DNA from: Psoroptes ovis
Taxonomy: Eukaryota; Arthropoda; Arachnida; Sarcoptiformes; Psoroptidae
Assembly (NCBI GenBank): GCA_002943765.1
Contig: PQWQ01000008.1
Coordinates: forward strand, 2,211,001 to 2,275,000
Direction: 5' to 3'
Length of the DNA: 64,000 nt
Part shown: piece by piece, positions 1 to 10,740 of the stretch
Numbering within the stretch: the first letter of the stretch is position 1
How the letters are laid out: every line of letters starts with the position of its first letter
Translations under genes and position numbers: made by a program
Notes under the pieces: generated by a model
Databases searched by the model: none
Told to the model about the DNA's origin: nothing
Seen by the model: only the letters and a program-made list of their open reading frames with translations

Positions 1-2
1 AA

Positions 3-3000
3 GCCGTATTGACACATGGACGTTTAGAACGGCAAGACACAATCAAAACTGAACATGGTGATCAAAATGAATGCATAGAAGATGATGATGGTCGACCAAT
101 TTCCAAGGATGATTTAGATTTGGTTCGCAAACCATCATTGATGGGACAACAAATTTTCCCGAATATCACCATTACGATTGTACAGCCATCTTCGCCGCCG
201 TCATCTCCACCATTAGGTCAAACACCGAATCAACAAAAACAACCACAAAAACCGTATGCCGTCACATATAAACCATCAGAAGCTGGTGATAGTGGTTGCT
301 GTCAATCATCATCATCAGTCAAAAATAGTCCAGTCAAAGGTCAATCATCGCCAAATTTCAAATCAGATGATCCATTCGAATTGATTTCATTCGAAGAGGA
401 AATTTATGAAAAATATTTTTATGGCCGCGAACATTGGAATTATTTCACAAATGATGAAGCATTAGGCCCTGTGATTATGAGCTTAAAACAAGAGACAATT
501 GGTGGCCGTGATCAATTTCGTGTTTTACTGCGAACAATATCATATTCATTGCATGGTCTAGTGCCAACATCAGCCATTTGTGCTGATCGCTATGATCGTG
601 AAGCTGTGGTACGAGCATTAGGTGATGAAGCTGGCCTCAAACCACCTTTAGTATTAGGACAGTTACCAAGCACACCAGATGAATTGCTCAAATTGGATCA
701 AGTATTCGTCAAATCAGAGCTAAAAGTTGGCGTAATTTACATACAGGGACATCAATGTAATTCTGAAGAAGCCATACTTGGTAATCGTCGTGAATCGCAA
801 TTATTTTCTGAATTTTTGACAATTCTTGGTGATCGTATCAAACTGAAAGGTTTCGATAAGTACAAAGGTGGTCTTGATACAGGTAATAGGCTTAATCAAT
901 TTAAATGCCATTCTAATACTAATCATTTGTTTTCTATGAACGCATTTACAGTACATGATTTGACTGGTACTGAATCAGTATATACTTGCTATAAAAATAT
1001 TGAAATAATGTTTCATGTATCGACAATGTTACCACATGAAGATGGTGATCCACAAAAGTTGCAAAAAAAACGACACATTGGCAATGATATTGTATGTGTT
1101 GCATTTCTCGAAACTGATGATGCATTATTTTGGCCTGGTTGTATTAAATCACATTTTCTTCATACTTTTATTGTGGTCAAAACAACACCCAGAGAAATGG
1201 GACCAGATGAAAAACGTAAATATGTTGTGGCCGTTGTTTGTCGTGATGAAGTTTCTGCATTTAAACCTTATCTTTGGCATCAATCGGAGTTCGAAAAGGT
1301 AAGGCATATTCATTTGATAGTCTTTGTATTTATAATTCATTCATATTTGCACATAGTGTACATATTTTCGTGAATGGCTTCTAACAAAAATAATAAATGG
1401 TGAAAGAGCCAGTTATTCATCGCCTAAATTTGCTCGAATGCAGGTATGTCATTGGGAATTCGGTCATTCGGTAAATTTATAATCCAAAAAATTATTTTGT
1501 TCATTTATTAAGGATCGAACAAGATCACAAATGATGGAAGATATTGTCAATAATCTGGCCAATCACTTGGCCACCGGTCAAATACCTAAACCTTATCGAA
1601 GAGGTAGTTGGAGACCGATCGGACATATGCGTCCATCAAGTCCTTTGTTAGATTCGGTTCGTGATTTATTCGAAGGTTATGACCAGATTGCCAAAGATTT
1701 TGCGAATGCTTTTCATGGAAATGCTAAATTATTATGCGATGTTGTTTTCAATGTGATCGGATCGGCTAATGGACAACCAATCACTAACAATGGAGCTAAT
1801 ATGATGATTGGACATCCAGATTCTGTGAATAATTCAAATGTATCTGGTGTTCGCCGAATCTATGCAGTCAGAGCAATTCTTGCCATACGTTCACGTGTTT
1901 TTCTCGAAATGCTTTATGGATTTGCACCAGCCGGCCAATCTGGCCAATTATCATCGCAGCAACCACAACAATTACATGCAAACGATCTGAACACAGGAAC
2001 CACGTCTTCAACGACCAGCGGCAAAGAATCACGTCGTAATTCTTCGGGTAAATCTTCCGGGTCTTCATCGAAACGCAGCAGTATTACAGCCGAGACCAAA
2101 AATATGATTGCACAACTACCCAAAATTATTGCGCCTAATCATTCCAACAAAGACAGAGATAAAGATTCGAGTAAGGAGAAAGATTCACGAAAAGCATCAA
2201 CTGTGTCGACCATTTCGGCTAATGCTTATTCAACGGCGTCTAATTCTTCAAATTATTCGACAATGTCGGCCAATACTCATATCAAAACACCCACCTATTT
2301 GACCGTACCTGGTTCAAGTGGTAGCAGTGGGAATGTATTCAAAAATGCATTCAACCGTCTAGTATCTGGATCGTGGTCCGGATGGGGATCAAAGGGTGGC
2401 CGCAATGAATCAATGAAACGATGGCAAAGTGAATCATTCTATGCTAAAATGGATCAAAATGTTGGCGTCGAAGTGCCAGGCATTTCAATGTGTGCTGATG
2501 TCGCCAAGATTGATCCGAATAAATTGGCACAAACAGAGGTATACCAAATCGATTCGAATAGATAATCATTTCATTAATAACAAATAAACTTACTTTGTCC
2601 CCAGTTTACAATCATCGAATTTGATGGCGACACATTTCAGCTGTTGATTGAATATTTACATTCAGGATCATGTCCATTAACATGTGATACTGTACCTGGT
2701 CTAATATGTGCAGCCGAACATTTTGATCTTCCTGATTTGTTACAAGCATGTGTACATCATACTAAAACACATTTACGGCTAGCATTGGTGCCTCGAATGT
2801 TATGTCAATTGGAAAATTATTATTGGCGTTATACATCCGCTTCACAATTAGTCAATACCATACTAACATATGTCGATCCAAGAGCTTCCAGATTATTTCA
2901 ACGACCCGAATATTTAATGTTATCTGAATCAATGTTGACCACAATTATATCACGTCGTACATTATTAATTAGTGAAACATTAAAATTTCAAGTAATGTTA

Positions 3001-3299
3001 CAATGGTCATTATTCAAAGTGACTAAAGGACATTATATTGGCTATGAACGTCCATCAACATTAACACAATCAGAATCACAAGAGCTACAAGTCATAATGA
3101 ATCGTTTGACACGTGATCTTAAATTGGCCAAAATACCAGCACAAGATTTGATCAAGGTATTCATTCAATTGATTTGATTGATCTTCAAAACTAATTTACA
3201 AAAAAATTCAAAATTTAGATTGTTTTACCATCTAAAACAATAAGCAATGATCGTATATTGAATACATTATTATCACAAGCAAGTCAAGGTGTTCGATGA
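3..3299 (+). CDS. RapGAP + BTB/BACK protein ('serine-enriched protein'-like), 5' partial
   Basis: Exons 3-882, 952-1298, 1357-1443, 1513-2538, 2605-3156 and 3219-3299 join in frame and end at TGA 3297-3299; the reading frame is open at the left edge, so the gene begins outside the window. The first part carries a Rap/Ran-GAP domain: the FDKYKGGLD motif, GTESVYT, and RHIGND with the Asn at 1083-1085 that corresponds to the catalytic 'Asn thumb' of RapGAPs. The domain finishes in exon 3 (FREWLLTKIINGE). Exons 4-5 carry a BTB fold split by a Ser/Thr/Asn-rich insert (about 1960-2500), resuming with FTIIEFDGDTFQLLIEYLHS, then a BACK-like helical region. Family knowledge: RapGAP domains switch off Rap GTPases and BTB domains mediate dimerisation or CUL3 binding. 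The combination and Ser-rich insert recall the arthropod serine-enriched protein (gprs), but that name is from memory. The 883-951 intron is a multiple of three with no stop, so a naive ORF reads through it. Confidence 0.75.
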
Positions 3300-4503
3300 A
3301 TTCAAAGGTGATTTTAATTATATTCCAATCATTGAAATATGATGCCAAGCACAACATATATGTTCAAATTTATCATATCAGCTACAAACAGCAACAAATT
3401 GACTAATGGGCTAACAAGTTCCCAAGTCTCACCAAAAATTTTGACCAAGTTTTCTCTGGTTCAAAAATTCTCCATTCGACGCACAAATAAATTGTGACCA
3501 AAGAAAAATTCGAAAATCAGCAGGCCAAATTTTCAATTTTTGTGACCAAAAAATCCAGCCAAAGTTTAATCTAAAAAAGAAAAAAAAAACAAGAAAATTT
3601 GAAGAAAATGTGGCGCACAGCAAAGAAATATATGATTATTTTATTATTAAATTTACAAATAAAACTCTTCCTTGAACGCATACATTCATTCATTCACATT
3701 CATCATTTCTTCCTTCATAGCCTTTTTGTATTTAAAATGAATGAATTTAACTTATTCACTACAGCAACAACAAACAAACAAGAATCCTGTCTGAACAAAA
3801 ATAAAAATCCCATAACCATAAATATTGATAAATGACTAACATTTATAAATGCATTAATCCCTAATATTGATTAATTTGTGAAAAACCCTTTTTTAAAAAA
3901 AACCTTCTTTTAATCGAAAGTCTCCATATCAAATCAAATCGTTATGAATCATATCATTTTTTTTAATTTTGTAAAATATTCCTTTTTCTTTTTTTGTTTT
4001 TCTTAAATATCAATTAATCTATTAGGTTGTCCGAAAAGTTCTTGCCGATTTTCTCATTATTTTCTATGAAATAACCGGCAAAAACTTTCCGGACAACTTA
4101 ATATATTTTCCAATATTTAAAAAAACTATCAATTCTGTGATTTTCTATGTGAAACCACCTATACATACACACATTCTGATACACCACAAACAAACACACA
4201 CATATACGAATAATTGATCCCTAAATCGTCCACTGACCATTCTCATTCTCAATCACACTGATAAATTAAATGATTAAATTAAATTGCATTTGTAAAGCCA
4301 ATCAGGTGTAGCCAAATCAATGAATAAATGAAAACTCATCAATAAATTTGGTTGTTCTCCGGGCTTTATCGATTTCTTTGGGAGAGCCGTATCATCATAT
4401 CGCAATGATTGCTTGTATGCAATATGATTTCTTAGTTCTCCAGTTTTAAAGATAATTAATTTCAAATGGGAAACTTACGTTTGACCGAATAATTTGAATC
4501 GAT
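3300..4503. other. Spacer between the RapGAP-BTB gene and SMG9
   Basis: The stretch is AT-rich. A polyadenylation signal AATAAA at 3658-3663 fits the upstream gene. It contains the 80 bp MITE at 4022-4101 (listed separately). The 4274-4503 part lies just beyond the SMG9 stop and has no recognisable coding sequence; it is probably SMG9 3' UTR. Confidence 0.5.
4022..4101. mobile_element. 80 bp palindromic MITE, mariner/Tc1-like, copy 1
   Basis: The element begins TTAGGTTGTCCGAAAAGTT and ends with nearly its inverted complement (AACTTTCCGGACAACTTAA). TA lies on both sides (4020-4021 and 4102-4103), the target duplication of the Tc1/mariner superfamily. The whole element is a near-perfect hairpin without coding capacity. 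Copies of the same 80 bp length are at 11265-11344 and 21583-21662. Confidence 0.85.
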
Positions 4504-5971
4504 TCATGGAAGATATCGAGCATAATCAGCAAACAACGATGATTTGCGGATAGAATGGTCCCAAAATTTGTATGCTGATTGAAACCATTGTTGTTCACTT
4601 TGATAATTGATCGATGCACATGATTGTTCAAGATTCACTAAGGATCGTGAATTTGGTGGCCGCAGTACACGATTCATCAGTTGTCGTTCATTATTGTGAA
4701 TATATTCAACATTCACATTTGGACCAAGCATTGTACTGATTGACCGGCGAAATTTAGATTCGAAATTATTTGAATCTAATTTGCATGTTCTTAAATAAAT
4801 GACAATATTTGCTTTAGCAATCAATGCATCACCAACCATCATCAATGATGTTGCCAATAATTTCAATAAATTCATATCCAAACAAAATGAATCCATAACA
4901 ATAATGACATGGTCACAAACAGATAACAAAAATGTTAATAATTGCAATGAATACATGAATGCAAAATTTTCCGTTTCAGCAATATCAAATCCGACCACTT
5001 GTGAAAATATTGGCGTTGACATTGCATTCGAATTGAAAAAATGTTTTGATGTCGACATATTCGATGAATTCATATTTGATTCTATTGAGTTTGTCAATTT
5101 CTCAGCATTTGATCGGATAAGATTTTCAAGCACTGATGCACTCAAAAGTGGCTAAAAATATGGGCCAATTAGTTGAATTTTGATCAAATCAATTCAAATG
5201 AACATATCATACCTGAGTATCGAGCAAAAATGCTCGTTCATTTGTAATGTGTAAATCGATACCATTCGTTACATGATTCAATGGAGTTTCACTATTCTTT
5301 TGGGCCATCGATTTTCTTGTTTCGAATATGTTCGTTTGAGCGATCGTATTCAAAAGGCTGGATTTGCCAACACCTTCTAAACCGACAGCTGATATTATTG
5401 AAAAACTTTGATTATTAAATGATTGTGATGGGTTTGTCAATTGCGAATTGGCAGTGTTAACCGGATTATTGGCTTGATTCGTTTGTTGATTGTTTATATC
5501 AGGCAGCAGCCATGAATCGATGATTGGTGAATCTGGTTGTAAAATGAAATTGAATTCAAAATCAATCATTTTTATATATTTTGGCTTAACATTCACGGCA
5601 GTTGAATCTGTTTCAGCGCAAATTTTTGTTTGTATTTGAATTTGTCTTTTGACTAAATTTGTCATTACTTTTGTTGCTGATGGTTTTGTTTCGGCTGAAT
5701 TTGAATTCGAATTATCATCTGAATGAGTATCTTGTATTGATTTATCATTATTATTATTATTTGATTTGGCCAATATTTTTACTGTCGGAATATTTGATTC
5801 ATTTTCTTTATGTTGTTCAGATTTTGCTGTTTTGGTCTGATGAAACCAATTTCCTTGCTGATTTCTACGATCTTGTTGTATTCGTATTCTTGGCTGAGAT
5901 TGTTGCTGGTTGCTTTGAGATTGCTGGTTCGATCGTTGTTTGATTCGACGAAATGTTTTGTTCGAATCCAT
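4504..5971 (-). CDS. SMG9: SMG9, nonsense-mediated mRNA decay factor
   Basis: Two exons, 5971-5213 and 5151-4504, encode 468 aa (human SMG9 is about 520). The N-terminal 130 residues are a low-complexity Gln/Asn/Ser tail, as in the family. A G-like domain follows, with P-loop GLEGVGKS at about residues 197-204, NGIDLHIT and FLLDTQ. The second exon has the conserved IIVMDSF segment and a C-terminus (FWDHSIRKSSLFADYARYLP) that aligns with the family's natural end, so the TGA at 4504 is taken as the real stop even though a GTAAGT lies just beyond it. SMG9 pairs with SMG8 to form a regulatory complex on the SMG1 kinase that phosphorylates UPF1. It is divergent from YIPF5 with 289 bp between start codons. 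Confidence 0.88.
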
Positions 5972-6260
5972 CTGATATGTAAAGTGATTCGATTGAAATT
6001 GTATTGTATTGAATCCGTTACCAATATCTGATCATTTTCAATTAATGTTGAAATTGAGAATTTAACTTTATTTGAATGTTTATATTTAAAACACACGTGA
6101 ATTGGATTAACTCATGAGCATTTGATTTTTCGATACTTTTCAGCGCCATCTCTTGAAAATTTCACAGACTAAAATTGATATTTTTGTTTATGTTACACGT
6201 ATGTCCATGTGAAACAATCTGAGTTTCGATTGACGTTTCTAAATTGGTATTCGTGTCCTT
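5972..6260. promoter_or_regulatory. Bidirectional SMG9/YIPF5 promoter region
   Basis: This 289 bp spacer separates two divergent housekeeping start codons and must hold both promoters. It contains CAGCGCCATCT at 6141-6151; the reverse complement AGATGGCGCTG resembles the arthropod CTCF core (AGRKGGCGC-like). No TATA box is evident. Promoter function is inferred from gene arrangement. Confidence 0.55.
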
Positions 6261-6995
6261 ATGAAAATGAATCAAAAACAACGAGGAACTAGTGATGATT
6301 TTTGGTCGCAATCACCACCATCACAGTCATATGATTTTGGACAATTTAATTATTCATCCGATTTTGATAACACAGCAAATGTATCAACATCAGCCGGTCC
6401 ACCTCAATATTTTAATCCAGCAGATCAAATGAATTATAATTCGTATGATCCAAACAGTGCTACTGATCCATTTGCTGATGAACCACCTTTACTTGAAGAA
6501 TTAGGCATTAACTTTGAACATATTGTACAGAAAACATTTGCCGTACTGAATCCATTCAAACGTACTGATCCAGCTATTCTGATGGATGCTGACCTGGCTG
6601 GACCTCTGGTATTCGGACTGGCTTTCGGTAGTTTTTTATTATTAAGCGGAAAAGTGCATTTTAGTTATATTTATGGTTTCGGAGTACTGGGTTGTGTATT
6701 GATATACACACTACTTGTGCTAATGTCACCACCAAACATTTCGCTGACAGCTGTTTGCACTGTTTCCATACTTGGCTATTGTTTATTACCAATGGTTTTT
6801 CTATCGGCATTATCCATATTTTTCGGATTACAAACACTGATTGGAAATATATTGACTGCTGCAGTTGTATTATGGTGTTCGCTATCGGCATCCAAATTAT
6901 TCGTCACAGCATTAACAATGACCAATCAACAAGCATTGATCGCATATCCATGCATTCTTTTTTATGGGGTATTTGCATTGTTAACATTATTCTAA
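6261..6995 (+). CDS. YIPF5: YIPF5-like YIP1-family membrane protein
   Basis: A single uninterrupted exon encodes 244 aa, close to the usual YIPF5 length of about 257. The N-terminal half is cytosolic, Tyr/Pro/Asn-rich, ending in the family signature PPLLEELGINFEHI and a TFAVLNPF segment. Five hydrophobic segments follow, including DLAGPLVFGLAFG, SILGYCLLPM and QALIAYPCILFYGVFAL, all close to the YIP1 family pattern. YIPF5 acts in ER-Golgi vesicle traffic with Rab and YIF1 partners. The AATAAA signal at 7000-7005 starts only five bases after the stop codon, so the 3' UTR is very short. A second ATG two codons downstream (6267) could also serve. Confidence 0.9.
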   Translation: MKMNQKQRGTSDDFWSQSPPSQSYDFGQFNYSSDFDNTANVSTSAGPPQYFNPADQMNYNSYDPNSATDPFADEPPLLEELGINFEHIVQKTFAVLNPFKRTDPAILMDADLAGPLVFGLAFGSFLLLSGKVHFSYIYGFGVLGCVLIYTLLVLMSPPNISLTAVCTVSILGYCLLPMVFLSALSIFFGLQTLIGNILTAAVVLWCSLSASKLFVTALTMTNQQALIAYPCILFYGVFALLTLF

Positions 6996-7155
6996 AATGA
7001 ATAAATCTGTGTATATTGAATCATTAAATTTTATTTAAATTATTTTTAAATAATCAGCATCGATTGGCACTGTACATTGATTTAATTACATTGAAAATAT
7101 TTTTTTCCGGCTTTCGACATGTAGATCATCATATCGAAAAGGATTGGCAAAAAAC

Positions 7156-10100
7156 CTAAGATTGTTGTTGATAATAATGTATGAGTGAATCAATAATATT
7201 GATTTGTACATATAAAGATTGTAAATGTTTCAAATATGATTGTATTAATTGTTTAAATTTATCAAAATTTCTATTATTATCATCATCATCATTGGCCATA
7301 TTGTTCATTGTTTCCATAATCCATGTTCTAATAATACAATCATTTTGTTGTTCATGAACAACAAAATGTGATTCGTGATTGATTAGATGATGTTTAGTTT
7401 TGATGATATTATTATCATTGATAATTGTCATAATCAATTGTTCCGTTGTTGACCATTGAGCCATATGATGATGATTATTATCATTGAATAAATGTTTATA
7501 TGATGATAAACGATTGATAAACAATGTACAACGTTGTTCGATGGCTAAACACAATTTATATGCTTCATTCAATTGTCTATTCAGATGGGAAAGTCTTTCG
7601 TTTTTATCATTATTGGTGTTATCTAAGTGATAATAATAACTGTATTTATCATTATTATTATTATTATTATGAATAATACCATTCATACAATTACTATTCA
7701 AATGATTATGATCAACATTTTTAATTTGTTGATGAAGGGAAAATATTAGAGCAATAATTCGTTGTATATCGCTGCATAATAAATCCATTTTATTTTGTAA
7801 CGATTCATCAGTCAATCTCGTTCGAATGAATTGTCCAATTTTTTGTTCGAATAAAAACAAGTTTTTTCGAATACGATTCGATTCCATTTGTAAAAGATTG
7901 AGGCGCGATGTTAAACGATTTTTATGGCCATTCATTTGATGAATACTTTGTAATTCTTCTTTAATTTTGATGTCATCTTCATCATCAAATTCCGTTACCA
8001 TTTGCTGCTGCTGGTCATCTGTATCATCATTTTTGATATTAAATACTACAATCAACATTGGAATCAATTGACTTAGATCTATGGTTGGCCAAAATAATTT
8101 CAAATCCAAACCAAATCTTTTGAACAATAAATATAGTGATGATAATAATGATTGATGATTACTGGTTTCATTTTGCTCACTAATTGTTTCAATTTGGCCA
8201 TCAATTGTTTGCGTTGATGATGATTGTGGTAATGATGGCGATGGAGGAGGGGGAAAATCATTATTGATTGATGATTGATTAATTATTTGATGATGGCTAT
8301 TGATCAATGTCGGAGGATCATCAACCATTTTTGTGTCCTTAAGAATTATTAATTTATTTATGCAAGATTAATTAATGCAATCAAAATAATCAATTAATTT
8401 ACCTTAAATTTATCTTGATCATTGACTATTTGGCCATTGTTTTGTTGTTGAATATTAACAACACCTGCTGTCGATGAAACTTCATTAATAATCGAACGAT
8501 TTCTTTTTTCTTTGATTCGAAGATAAAATTCATAAACGGCACGTTTTTGTATTTCTTTCAATGATTGAGATCCAGAATTATTGTTGATTGCATCTTGATG
8601 AATGATTATTGGTTTATGACTATTATTATTTTTATCATTTTTTATCATTGACAAGGATTGATGTTTGTTGTTTGATAAGCTCAATTCGACATTAGCATCA
8701 TGCTCATGTTCTTCTTGTTGCTGCATTTGTTTTTTACGTCTCATTTTCGGATAAAGATTATATGACCAATGATCATTCGAATGATTATTTATGATTATTG
8801 GTGATTGTTCTAAAGTATTGGCCATCATTTTCCCAACATAATTTTCCGGTAAACTTGAATGACGTATGGGAGGTGTTGGTGGTGGTGAATCCTGTTCTAT
8901 ACGTTCGATCATTGCATCGATTGGTAGAATTTCTGGTGAATCGATTGTTGCTGAAGATGAAGATGGTGAACAGTGTTTGCGGTCATTTATCGAATCAAAG
9001 CTAAATCGAAGAAAGTAATAACAGTGTTATAACAATACGAACAATTGATGTAATAACAAACCTTTCATGACTTAGATTAGAATCGATTGAATCGGATTTT
9101 GAATGATTTTGTGCCATTTGATTGGCCATTTTTTGACGATTGGATGACATATCAACATTTGATCGATTCAATACACCATAACCAGTGCTACTAATCATAT
9201 TTATCATAGATGAATGATGATTGGACGATGTAGTAGTTGATGTTCGAGATACACTGACCAACGTGGATGATGATGATTCATAGCCTGAATCTTTAGTCAA
9301 TTTACGTGTTGGATCAGCGAATATATTATGATTGGTATGTCTATGATAATAATGATTTGATGTTTGACTTTTGACATTTTCATAAATAATATTGCCATTT
9401 TTGTTATTCTTAGATTTAAAATGTTTGGTTGTCGATGCAGTCGATTTGATTAAAATATCATCTGAAGATCTATGACAAGCAGGTTCAATAGCTGTGGCAG
9501 CAGTAGATGATGCTGCTGCTGAGTAATATGATGAATGTCGATATGATTTAGCGCTGCCAACATTTTGCGATTGCGCTTGCTTTTGTTGAGCATCATCACC
9601 ATTATTATTTTTGCCACCAAACAATAAAACTGATACACTTGAACGACGTTTATTTTTCCAATTTGATGATTCAGTAGGAGTATGATGATGATGATGATGA
9701 TGATGCTGTTGTTGATGAGTACTTGCGTTTGTTGTCGACGGCTCATTACATTCAGCGATTGTTTCGTAAAGTGATGAGGATGATGCTGGCAATTCCTTAT
9801 TATTGGAGTATTTACTGTTTGTCACTAATGATGTGGATGATGCAATTGCTTGTTTTGTTAATAATTGCCTTCGTGGTTTACTTGGATTATCTAAATGATT
9901 ATATTTTTACATAAAAAGAAAGACAAATTTGAAATTGAATGAGATTGAAATGAATCTAATGGGAATCAGTGCAAATCTATTTGAAATGCAAATAGCAAAT
10001 GGAAAGCATTGAAAAAAAGGCAAACATACTCAGATTAATGGCAGTGAAACCGTAAATGGCATCTTCTTCATCAACATTTATGACCATTGTCGATGACATA

Positions 10101-10740
10101 AATGATGTTGTAACATCATCACCACAACCATTTTGGTGACCATCATTATTATTAATAGTATTAGCATGATGTAAAGTAATGATATCATTATGATTGATCG
10201 TAGGTGTATTGTGGATCGATATGGCCATTGTGTTATTATTATCTGCACTACTATGGTCATCATTATTATTATGATGATGATCATTATCAGCAATATCATC
10301 ATCATTGATGACATTATTCTTGATTTGAAGCTGTTGTGATGTTGATGTCAATTTATTGAACAAACTAAAACTTGATGATGGCGACGGCCTACATTTGACA
10401 ATTATTTATATGAAATGAATGACATAAAATGAATTAAAATTGATTTGTTTAGATGACCCATTCTCATATCAAATCTATCAAATATAATTCAATTGATAGC
10501 TTACCTTGATTTATCTTTTTTTCGATGTTGTATCAATGAACGACGAAAATTTGTTACACGTTCAAACAGGCTGGATAAACTTGTTGATGATATAGAATTG
10601 GATGACTGCGGCGTGGTCGTCGTAGATGATGTGTTGACCCTCAAACGATCCTCATTATTAAATGACGTATGTTTGTTGGTGGTTGTATCATTGCAATCAT
10701 CAATTAATGATAATGAAACATCAATCATTGTAGTGGCCAT
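7156..10740 (-). CDS. Shroom-like cytoskeletal protein (ASD2 domain)
   Basis: Five exons, 10740-10505, 10388-10030, 9890-9062, 9000-8403 and 8337-7156, join with consistent phases into 1067 aa. Most of the protein is disordered: runs of Asn, Asp, His, Ser, and short motifs such as KDSGYESSSST. The last exon carries a coiled-coil region of about 300 residues that matches the Shroom ASD2 layout: KNRLTSRLNLLQ, then CSDIQRIIALIFSLHQQI, then NRQLNEAYKLCLAIEQR, then FDKFKQLIQSYLKHLQ. The two halves are separated by Asn-rich insertions. Family knowledge: ASD2 binds Rho-kinase and drives apical actomyosin constriction. No PDZ domain is seen at the N-terminus; shorter arthropod Shroom forms also lack it. 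An in-frame stop lies upstream of the ATG. The assignment rests on the C-terminal pattern. Confidence 0.68.

Noticed and set aside
1015..1340. Overlapping frames on both strands inside the RapGAP exon
   Set aside because: They are shadows of the RapGAP coding frame; peptides are low-complexity and without homology.
4274..4631. Possible extra 3' exon of SMG9 after a GTAAGT near 4478
   Set aside because: The SMG9 C-terminus already matches the family's end at 4504, so the extra frame is most likely 3' UTR.
9450..9746. 98-codon frame antisense-phase to the Shroom-like exon
   Set aside because: It is the same Asn/His repeat DNA read in another frame (runs of Ile), with no independent signal.
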